From T3SED10-260 sp035363255 (lineage in GTDB: Bacteria > Caldisericota > Caldisericia > UBA6126), in assembly GCA_035363255.1 (NCBI GenBank), contig DAOSES010000015.1:1-58933 (forward strand): DNA of 58,933 bases, written 5' to 3'. Shown piece by piece: positions 26,845 to 33,641 of this stretch (its first letter is position 1; each line of letters opens with the position of its first letter). Made by a program: the position numbers and the translations under genes. Under the pieces are notes generated by a model. That model was not told where the DNA came from. It worked only from the letters and a program-made list of their open reading frames with translations, and did no database searches.

Positions 26845-27783
26845 CTAATCAATAGGCGTTTCGGACCTAAGTTCGATTGAATAGGGTTCTACGTGAACAA
26901 CTACGTCTTCAATAAATTCAATCTCATTCTTTAGTTGTTTTTCGATCTCGTCACAAACTTGATGCGAAACATCAACTGACATCGTAGGAGAAACAAGGAC
27001 ATGTAAATCGACAAAGAGTAGGCTTCCATGGTATCTTGAACGAACATCATGAACATCCATTACCCCTTTGATTGAGGAGCTTATATGCTTTATCTTTGCC
27101 AGGAGCTTTTCATCAGCACCTGCATCCAAGAGAACAGCGCCATTATGACAAATTATTGTATAAGAAGTTTTTATGATGAACACCGCAACTGCAATTGTCA
27201 TAAGAGGATCAAGAATCATAAATGACTTACCACCCCAAATGGCCAAACTCACTCCAAGGAATGTACAAATCGAAGAAAAAGCATCACTTCGATGATGCCA
27301 GGCATTTGCTATGATTGACTCATTTCGTAAATTTTTTCCTACTTTGACTGTTGCATGGAAAATCCATTCCTTAAACACTACGGTGAGAAAAGCTCCTGGA
27401 AGAACTAAAGGATTGATTTCGCTATACTGATTTTGCTGTAAAAATAGATTGATTTTAGACAATCCGGAATAAACGAAGGTGAAACCAACTAAAGCAAGGA
27501 TTAAACCGAGTAAAAAAGCCGTTAACGATTCTACTTTTCGATGTCCATAGGGATGATATTTGTCGGGAGGATGTTGCGATAGACGGAGAGTGGCTAAGAT
27601 TCCAAAATCAGTGAGTAAGTCAGAGGCAGAATGAAATCCATCTGCCATGATAGCGCTACTATGCCCAAAATATCCACTGAGTATTTTGAGTAAGGACAGC
27701 AATACATTTATAGCTACGCTCCAATAAGTAATCCCTTCACCGATTCGAATATAATTTTTAGCAGTGTACTCATTTTTTTGCAT
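26845..27783 (-). CDS. Cation diffusion facilitator (CDF) transporter
   Basis: A 312-residue divalent-metal/proton antiporter. Membrane helices include VAINVLLSLLKILSGYFG and LLGLILALVGFTFVYSG. The metal site in helix 2 is HSASDLLTD (HxxxD), matched by HHRSDAFSS in helix 5 (HxxxD). A C-terminal cytoplasmic domain (about 215-300) has HVLVSPTMSVDVSHQVCDEI. The H/D pairs fit zinc, iron or manganese families, and the substrate is unresolved. No strong ribosome site precedes the ATG. Confidence 0.88.
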   Translation of the reverse strand: MQKNEYTAKNYIRIGEGITYWSVAINVLLSLLKILSGYFGHSSAIMADGFHSASDLLTDFGILATLRLSQHPPDKYHPYGHRKVESLTAFLLGLILALVGFTFVYSGLSKINLFLQQNQYSEINPLVLPGAFLTVVFKEWIFHATVKVGKNLRNESIIANAWHHRSDAFSSICTFLGVSLAIWGGKSFMILDPLMTIAVAVFIIKTSYTIICHNGAVLLDAGADEKLLAKIKHISSSIKGVMDVHDVRSRYHGSLLFVDLHVLVSPTMSVDVSHQVCDEIEKQLKNEIEFIEDVVVHVEPYSIELRSETPID

Positions 27784-27831
27784 TCGTATGAGTTTAAGCC
27801 ATACTTCCCTGCTGTCAAATTTTTTAAAAAG

Positions 27832-30006
27832 CTAAGGTGTAAAACGGATTAATATCTGGTTTTTGCTTGCATCCCATTCCACCTTAGCACCAAAGCCTTC
27901 ACTGATAAATCGAATGGGTACAAAGGTTCTGCTATTTTTAATTTCTGGGGGAACAGGTAAAACACAGGCAACATCATTGATGAAAGCAAGTTTTTCGCCA
28001 ATATCTAAGCGAATTTTGTTAGTTTTCAATTGTATGTAAATTCGACCCTTTCCAATGTTTTCCCATTTAATTTCAGCCTTAAAAGCTTCACTAATAAAAC
28101 GAAGTGGAACCATGGAACTCCCTTTGCTGATATAGGGAGGAGCATCCAATACAATTTCTTTGTCGTCAATGTAAGCATACGAGATGCCTATGAAAAGTTT
28201 TATGACAATTTCTGGTAAAGGGATAACTGAAACAATTATTGGTATTTCAAGTTTTCCAGAATTGGTGTTAACAATCAAAACTTCACGGTAATCTTTTAAT
28301 TCTTGATTTTTGGAATCGAATACAATTTTAAAATCATGGGTCTGCCCTTTTCTCAAGAAAAACTTCGGATTAAAAAGACGATGAGGAGTATTTTTACTTT
28401 TTAAGTCGGCACTTCCCTCAAGAATACCACCACCCGAATTTTGGATCTTAATAAATTCCTCAATCTTCTCTCCTGCAAAAACAGATATTCGAATATCGCG
28501 ATTCTGTCCTTCCTTTTTTATCCATTCTGCTTTTGGTGGTACAGCAATGATAGCTAAGCTAACTGGGATCTGAAATGTTTCATTTTTGGTGGAGATGGTT
28601 ACCTGAGTTTTGTAGTGTTTGGAAGTATTTTCAAGTTGTTTTCTGTTTACATAAAATTCCACTTTATCTCGATGATCTTTTGAAAGAGTTAGCGAAGAAC
28701 TTGACGCTTCAAGCCATGGATCTGCAACAACAATTTTCAACTCTTGAGTATCAGGCGAAAGATTTTCAATTTCAAGGTAAGCCATAGGAAAAACTTCTGT
28801 TTCGTCTAAATCGAATTCACCAAAATCAATATTTTCCTGATCCAGACTTAAGGCTGATTTAACCTCAACTGATACCTCAAAGGAATGAGAGCCTCCATCA
28901 GAAGTGATACTAATGCGACCATTATGGGTACCAGGAGGCATCAGCTTGGTATTTACCGTCAGATTGATTTCCTCCTCAGTGGAATCAAAGCTAGTTTTAC
29001 TCAGAGTCATCCAGCGCTGATTTGCACTTACTTTACCCTTGATTTTCCCTCGTACACTATTGCTGATAAAAAATTTCTCTGAGGGTCGATCGCCAATGAA
29101 ATTGCTTCCAAAGTCGATCATCTTGGTTTCACAATGTAAAACAGGGGTAGGCAAAATATCCATTTTAACCACAACGGATGCCGTACCCCCATTCGAGTCA
29201 ATCGTAATAGTTTCCTCGCTGTATCCATCTTTTTTACTCGATTTGTCAAGGCTAATAGCTACTTCAGTGATACCATACTCGGAAAGATGAACTTCTTCAG
29301 GATAAAATCCTAATGAATTCGAGGAAGATTTGATGCGCGCTTGTAGATCTCCTCCACCTTCGTTTATGATATTTAAGTTCCGTGTAGGAGAAGCATCGTG
29401 TTCAACTGTGCCAAAATCGATAAACTTTGGCTCAACCGAGAGTTTTGGATTTTTTGAGCTAGGACCTGCTTTGTATTTGCTAAGCATATCCCCTTCAGGC
29501 GATTCATCGATAAACACATCATAGGTATGAGACAACACAGCAAATTTGAACGAGAACTTATCATCGTCCTCATAAATATCATGCTTAGAGATTTGTATGA
29601 TACCAGTGCAATTATCTTTTTGAAAAAAAACTGGAGAATAATCACCTACTAAATATAAAGCAGAATCAAACACTCCAACGCTATATGATCCTTCAAACTC
29701 AATGATTAAAATCAAATAGTCTGTTTCTCTTACCGCATGACCAGCTCCTGTGCTAAAAAAGATTCCAATGGAACAGTCATTATTATTGAGATTCCAGTTG
29801 CCCCAGCTATCCAATCTAAAATAGATGTTGTCATCATCTGTTCTCGCATAAATGGATTTAATATCAATCTCGATATTACGATAAGCATCTTTTGGGTCTG
29901 ATATCTGAAGCATAAAGTCATTGCCCTCTACTACTGGCAAATTAGAACTAAAACTAAGCACAAACACAAAAAGTGCACATACGATTGCTAGAACAGACTT
30001 TCTCAT
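27832..30006 (-). CDS. Secreted multi-domain protein with Ig-like repeats and stalk domain
   Basis: A 724-residue exported protein of unknown function. A signal peptide (SVLAIVCALFVFVLSFSS) precedes a DOMON/CBM9-like N-terminal domain (about 35-180). About four Ig-like domains of the ASPM/HYDIN type follow, each opening with a version of KFIDFGTVEHD or ENIDFGEFD. Two stalk motifs end the protein (GSSMVPLRFISEAFKAEI and RTFVPIRFISEGFGAKVEWD), the copper-amine-oxidase-N-like fold common in Clostridia. It probably sits at the cell surface and binds wall or polysaccharide. The ATG at 30006 with GAGGTG is preferred over a GTG at 30018. Confidence 0.8.
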   Translation of the reverse strand: MRKSVLAIVCALFVFVLSFSSNLPVVEGNDFMLQISDPKDAYRNIEIDIKSIYARTDDDNIYFRLDSWGNWNLNNNDCSIGIFFSTGAGHAVRETDYLILIIEFEGSYSVGVFDSALYLVGDYSPVFFQKDNCTGIIQISKHDIYEDDDKFSFKFAVLSHTYDVFIDESPEGDMLSKYKAGPSSKNPKLSVEPKFIDFGTVEHDASPTRNLNIINEGGGDLQARIKSSSNSLGFYPEEVHLSEYGITEVAISLDKSSKKDGYSEETITIDSNGGTASVVVKMDILPTPVLHCETKMIDFGSNFIGDRPSEKFFISNSVRGKIKGKVSANQRWMTLSKTSFDSTEEEINLTVNTKLMPPGTHNGRISITSDGGSHSFEVSVEVKSALSLDQENIDFGEFDLDETEVFPMAYLEIENLSPDTQELKIVVADPWLEASSSSLTLSKDHRDKVEFYVNRKQLENTSKHYKTQVTISTKNETFQIPVSLAIIAVPPKAEWIKKEGQNRDIRISVFAGEKIEEFIKIQNSGGGILEGSADLKSKNTPHRLFNPKFFLRKGQTHDFKIVFDSKNQELKDYREVLIVNTNSGKLEIPIIVSVIPLPEIVIKLFIGISYAYIDDKEIVLDAPPYISKGSSMVPLRFISEAFKAEIKWENIGKGRIYIQLKTNKIRLDIGEKLAFINDVACVLPVPPEIKNSRTFVPIRFISEGFGAKVEWDASKNQILIRFTP

Positions 30007-30103
30007 CACACACCTCACGTAGTTTTGGGATAAGTCATTGCTGGCGAAAAGCTAAAGCTTAAGTATTCAACTTATCCACCATATTAGCGAAATCATGTAT
30101 GGT

Positions 30104-30132
30104 AGTATATTCAAACGCCTAAAAAATTTCAA
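30104..30132 (-). promoter_or_regulatory. Promoter of the secreted stalk-domain protein
   Basis: On the minus strand, TTGAAA (30127-30132), a 17-base spacer and TATACT (30104-30109), giving a leader of about 90 bases. It begins just downstream of the umuC stop. Confidence 0.55.
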
Positions 30133-30141
30133 GTGATTTTT

Positions 30142-31416
30142 TCAACAAGTAGCAAGTTCCTCCCAGGAAGTGGTAAAGCGATCTGAGAGATGTTTGCGAC
30201 GCATATCCCAGGCCTTTTCCTTTTGCACGCAGGCAGGACGAACTGTATGCTGACCCCAGCGCTGATTGATCTTTTCCATGGCTAAAAGCAGAGACTCGGG
30301 GGCTTGGGAAGTCAGGGTCTGATCTGACAAATCAAAAAGGGAGGGGGTAAGATATTCGCTGGATGAAATATCAAGCAGAATCACCCCGCTCTTGGTATAG
30401 TGGATGCCTGCACGGAAAATTTTGCTCAGTGCCTGAAAAGCCATGCGAATAAAAAGAAAGGGGTCTCTGGAAGGAATCGTATTTAAAACTGAAAAGTAGT
30501 TGGCGTAAGAATGGTGGGTGTCAAAGCGATTGCTTGTGATAAATACTCCTACTCCTCGCGCCGAAGCATTTTGGGATCTAAGCTTTTGAACAGCTTGAAG
30601 CACATGCTGACTGACTGCTTCTTTGAGCTCTTGTATTGTTTGCACAGGACGTCCAAAAGAAAGGGAACAGCATATTTCCTTGCAATTGAGCCTTTCATTG
30701 CCAAAAGAAAAACAGGAAAAACCTCGCAATTCCCAAGCAGTAGCAAGGCCCTTACTCGTCATTTTTTTGCGTATCCAAGTGTCATTAGCTCTGACAAGAT
30801 CAAGTGCTGTAACGATACCATGAAGCTGGAGCTGTTTGGAATATTGTCTGCCGATGCCCCATATGTTTTCGACTTGAGTTCCCGCCAGAGCTTTTTGAAT
30901 TTCGTTACTTTGCATGAGGCAGGAGACTCCATTTAGCTCAAGGTTTTTTTTGGCAATACGATTGGCTAATTTTGCCAGAGTTTTACTTGCAGAAATTCCT
31001 ACGGAAACAGGTATGCCTGTGTTTTTCCTAACTTCGGCACGCACACGATGTGCAAAGTTTTCAGTATCTGAAAGGTTTTGCGAAGGAAATCGCAAAAAGG
31101 CTTCATCAATGGAATATATTTCAAGCTCGTCAGAAAACTTGGATAAAACGTTCATAACTCGATCCGACAAGTCTCCGTATAAGGTATAATTGGAAGAACA
31201 TAGCTGAACTCCTTGACGAAGGATTTCGTGTTTATGCTTGAAGATAGGATCTCCCACCTTGATACCAAGAGCTTTCGCTTCTCTGGAGCAGGAGATAGCA
31301 CAACCATCATTATTGGAAAGCACTACTACTGGCTTGCCTTCGAGCGCAGGATTGAATACTCTCTCGCAAGAAACATAAAAATTGTTACAGTCAACCAAAG
31401 CGATAGAGCGTTTCAT
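30142..31416 (-). CDS. umuC: UmuC-like Y-family DNA polymerase
   Basis: A 424-residue translesion polymerase, matching UmuC in length. Catalytic acidic residues lie in ALVDCNNFYVSCE and IYSIDEAFLRF. SNNDGCAISCSREAKALGI and GIPVSVGISASKTLAKLANRIAKK are typical of UmuC/RumB. The C-terminal little-finger and UmuC-specific domain are present. The ATG at 31416 overlaps the umuD stop (ATGA), and the longer upstream frame reads into umuD and is rejected. The polymerase needs a UmuD'2-like partner, which is encoded upstream. Confidence 0.92.
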   Translation of the reverse strand: MKRSIALVDCNNFYVSCERVFNPALEGKPVVVLSNNDGCAISCSREAKALGIKVGDPIFKHKHEILRQGVQLCSSNYTLYGDLSDRVMNVLSKFSDELEIYSIDEAFLRFPSQNLSDTENFAHRVRAEVRKNTGIPVSVGISASKTLAKLANRIAKKNLELNGVSCLMQSNEIQKALAGTQVENIWGIGRQYSKQLQLHGIVTALDLVRANDTWIRKKMTSKGLATAWELRGFSCFSFGNERLNCKEICCSLSFGRPVQTIQELKEAVSQHVLQAVQKLRSQNASARGVGVFITSNRFDTHHSYANYFSVLNTIPSRDPFLFIRMAFQALSKIFRAGIHYTKSGVILLDISSSEYLTPSLFDLSDQTLTSQAPESLLLAMEKINQRWGQHTVRPACVQKEKAWDMRRKHLSDRFTTSWEELATC

Positions 31417-31736
31417 GGAAATCTCTTGAGGTGAATAACACAGGTAACTGTGCCCCAAATTTCAGTCGCAGTATCACTGCCTTGAAGCATGAGGGGTCGC
31501 TTGTATCTCATCAAACTGCGACGACCATCCACAATGGCAAGCACAAGATCGTAGTCTCTTGGGGTACAACTGCGGTCAATAATCAAGACATCATCTTTGT
31601 AAACTTCAAACTCTTCGTAAGAAGATCCTTTGACGCGCATGAAAAAGGTGGATTCAGGATGAGGAACCAGATACTCATTAAGATTCATATTTTTTTCTCG
31701 ATAGTACTGGGCTGGCGATGGAAACCCTGTAGTCAT
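31413..31736 (-). CDS. umuD: UmuD'-like protein, catalytic lysine missing
   Basis: A 107-residue S24 (LexA/UmuD) domain protein. It starts MTTGFPSPAQYY, which aligns with E. coli UmuD from its Cys24-Gly25 cleavage point (CGFPSP). The N-terminal arm that RecA-stimulated cleavage removes is therefore absent from the gene. The nucleophile serine is kept (S39 in VKGSSY, for GDSM). The lysine of the dyad is replaced by Met76 (SLMRY, where UmuD and LexA have TVKKL or TVKRL). It is probably an always-active UmuD'-type accessory subunit rather than a protease. GGAGGTG precedes the ATG. It is the first gene of umuDC. Confidence 0.85.
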   Translation of the reverse strand: MTTGFPSPAQYYREKNMNLNEYLVPHPESTFFMRVKGSSYEEFEVYKDDVLIIDRSCTPRDYDLVLAIVDGRRSLMRYKRPLMLQGSDTATEIWGTVTCVIHLKRFP

Positions 31737-31787
31737 GGTAGCACCTCCGTTGCATGATAGAAATTTATATTTACCTTCATGTTACTA

Positions 31788-31815
31788 TTCATAGCAATTT
31801 ATTCATACATGTCAA
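31788..31815 (-). promoter_or_regulatory. Promoter of umuDC
   Basis: On the minus strand, a perfect TTGACA (31810-31815), a 16-base spacer and TATGAA (31788-31793), about 50 bases before umuD. It faces the repressor gene across a 165-base divergent region. Confidence 0.55.
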
Positions 31816-31835
31816 GTATTCTTATATGAATTTCA

Positions 31836-31847
31836 TTATTGCAATAA
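31836..31847. promoter_or_regulatory. Candidate repressor operator palindrome
   Basis: TTATTGCAATAA is a perfect 12-base palindrome covering the -35 box of the repressor promoter. A second palindrome, ATGAATTTCAT, abuts it at 31826-31836. Related TTGCAT/ATTGCTAT half sites occur at 31750-31755 and around 31791-31798 near the umuDC -10. These positions suit auto-repression and umuDC repression by the divergent S24 repressor. Confidence 0.4.
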
Positions 31848-31866
31848 AATCATATTGCATTATACT
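31839..31866 (+). promoter_or_regulatory. Promoter of the S24 repressor gene
   Basis: TTGCAA (31839-31844), a 16-base spacer and TATACT (31861-31866), about 35 bases before the ATG. The gene has an AAAGGAG ribosome site. Confidence 0.55.
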
Positions 31867-31901
31867 GCTTACCGTAAACAAAAAAAACAAAGGAGATAAA
31901 A

Positions 31902-32549
31902 ATGATTTTTGCAAACTGGTTACAAGAGAAACTAGATGCCAAAAAACTTACGCAAATTGAGCTGGCAATGATGAGCGGTATCTCCCAATCTACTATATCG
32001 CGGTGGATACATGGAGAGCGTGAGCCTGATATCAACAAACTAAAAAAAATAGCTCAGGCGCTGGACCTTAGCGAAAAAGAAGTATTGGTGGCCTGCGGTA
32101 TCATCGCCCAGGATTTCTTTTCAGTAGAAGAAAACATGGCCACCATACCCATTCTTGCAGCATCGATTCCTTGTGGTGTTCCGTCATCTGAACTATCTTC
32201 CTATGTGACTGGCTACGAAAAGCTCAGTCATTCCTTCTTTTATTCTTGCGCTAAAGGCATTCAAAGCGACAATCTGCGTCTTTTTATTGTCAGAGCGAAA
32301 GGTGACTCCATGATAGGCAAAGGAATCATTGAAGGCAATATGGTTATCTTTTCCCCTGATCTGGAAGTTAAAAACGGTGATATCGCTGTAGTAGAGCTCC
32401 CAGAGCATGGCATGTGCATAAAAGAAGTGCTCTTTCAGGATCAAGCCACCATCCTCAAATCTGCCAATCCTGCTTATGATCCCATTGTAATCATTGCACA
32501 GCCTGTACGCATTGTAGGCAAGGTTTTGATGCATATCGGATATTTATAG
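31902..32549 (+). CDS. XRE-type HTH repressor with S24 autopeptidase domain
   Basis: A 215-residue LexA/CI-like regulator. An N-terminal Cro/CI helix-turn-helix (about 14-60, TQIELAMMSGISQSTISRW) is joined to an S24 domain. The catalytic Ser136 (KGDSM) and Lys174 (MCIKEV) are both present, and a Cys91-Gly92 bond (SIPCGVPSS) sits where these proteins self-cleave. It should be inactivated by RecA-stimulated self-cleavage on DNA damage. It lies divergent to umuDC with palindromes between, so it is very likely the local SOS-type repressor. It is followed after nine bases by the AlaX-like gene. Confidence 0.88.
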   Translation: MIFANWLQEKLDAKKLTQIELAMMSGISQSTISRWIHGEREPDINKLKKIAQALDLSEKEVLVACGIIAQDFFSVEENMATIPILAASIPCGVPSSELSSYVTGYEKLSHSFFYSCAKGIQSDNLRLFIVRAKGDSMIGKGIIEGNMVIFSPDLEVKNGDIAVVELPEHGMCIKEVLFQDQATILKSANPAYDPIVIIAQPVRIVGKVLMHIGYL

Positions 32550-32558
32550 GAGGAAGCC

Positions 32559-33641
32559 ATGCAAACCATCTCACAGGCAAAAATCACTGAAGTGCAATGG
32601 CTTGACGATCAACAGCTCGTAGCTATCGATCATCCTGACCTATATCCTGGTGGAGGAGGCCAGCTTCCCGACAAAGCTACGATCACAACTTCCATAGGAA
32701 GCTTTCCCATTCACGAGACCATTTTTGTAGGCGAAAAGCACTTTTGGAAAATAGCCTCTCCCGTTAAACTGGGCCTTGAAGATATTACCATCCATATCGA
32801 TCCTCTATGGCGTCTTGAGTTGAGTCAACAGCATACTGCTCAGCATATTCTTTCTGCTCATGCCAAAAAACTCTATGATTGGGAAAGCACTGGTTTTACT
32901 ATCTTTGCAGAAAACTCTAAAATAGAGTTTTTGACAGAAGTTGACCCTGTGGATGCTTGCGAAAAGCTTGAAAATGCTGTTCTTGATAGCATCACTCACG
33001 ACTTACCTGTCTCCATCCACCAGGCTGAATCCACCCAGGGCCTTCGTAAAGGTCAGGATTATGAACATTTACGTGTTGTTGAAATTGAAGGTCTTGATCG
33101 TTGTGGTTGTGGCGGAACTCATGTTTCCAAAAGTTCGCATATTGGAGCTTTTTCTATCTTAAAGTGGGAACGTAAAAATAAGGCTTCGATTCGTATTACT
33201 TTTGCTGCAGGCTTACGCCTGGGAAAGCTTGCCAAAAAATATACTACCTGGGAATACGAGCTTCGCAAAAAACTAACAGGAGAAGTAGAGGAGCGAATCG
33301 ATGACCTTCTTACTCAAACTCAACAACAAAGTAAAAACGAAAAAAAGTGGCTTCATATTCTGTCCGAACATCTTCCCATCACTTCCCACTGGACAGTGAT
33401 GAGAGATCTTCCTGTTCAAATGGATGCTATACGCTATTTGGCAAACGTGATTCACCAGGGACGGGGAAACGCTCTTTTGATTTCCGAGGACAAACAATTT
33501 ATCATTGCTGGTCCAAACGCTGAAAAGTTAATGCAAGTCTTGCGCTCCCACGGTGCTAAAGGAGGTGGGAAAAACCTCATCAATGGCACCATGGACTCCA
33601 CTCTATCCCAACAGGTAGAAAAACTTATCGAAAAGCTTTAA
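32559..33641 (+). CDS. Alanyl-tRNA editing protein, AlaX type
   Basis: A 360-residue trans-editing protein that hydrolyses Ser- or Gly-tRNA-Ala. An N-terminal AlaRS-like domain (YPGGGGQLPD) precedes the editing core with zinc ligands in QQHTAQHILSA (HxxxH) and DRCGCGGTHVSKSS (CxxxH). The C-terminal DHHA1 region (about 240-360) ends GAKGGGKNLINGTMD. This is the long AlaX form with DHHA1. GGAGG lies before the ATG, nine bases after the repressor stop, suggesting co-transcription. It overlaps the convergent preP gene by 17 bases. Confidence 0.88.
   Translation: MQTISQAKITEVQWLDDQQLVAIDHPDLYPGGGGQLPDKATITTSIGSFPIHETIFVGEKHFWKIASPVKLGLEDITIHIDPLWRLELSQQHTAQHILSAHAKKLYDWESTGFTIFAENSKIEFLTEVDPVDACEKLENAVLDSITHDLPVSIHQAESTQGLRKGQDYEHLRVVEIEGLDRCGCGGTHVSKSSHIGAFSILKWERKNKASIRITFAAGLRLGKLAKKYTTWEYELRKKLTGEVEERIDDLLTQTQQQSKNEKKWLHILSEHLPITSHWTVMRDLPVQMDAIRYLANVIHQGRGNALLISEDKQFIIAGPNAEKLMQVLRSHGAKGGGKNLINGTMDSTLSQQVEKLIEKL

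Noticed and set aside
27813..27818. TTGACA as promoter of the cation efflux gene
   Set aside because: No acceptable -10 follows at 15-18 bases, so the hexamer alone is not enough.
30417..31458. Longer umuC start at 31458
   Set aside because: The extra 14 residues overlap umuD and do not match UmuC. The ATG at 31416 overlaps the umuD stop and starts at the conserved region.
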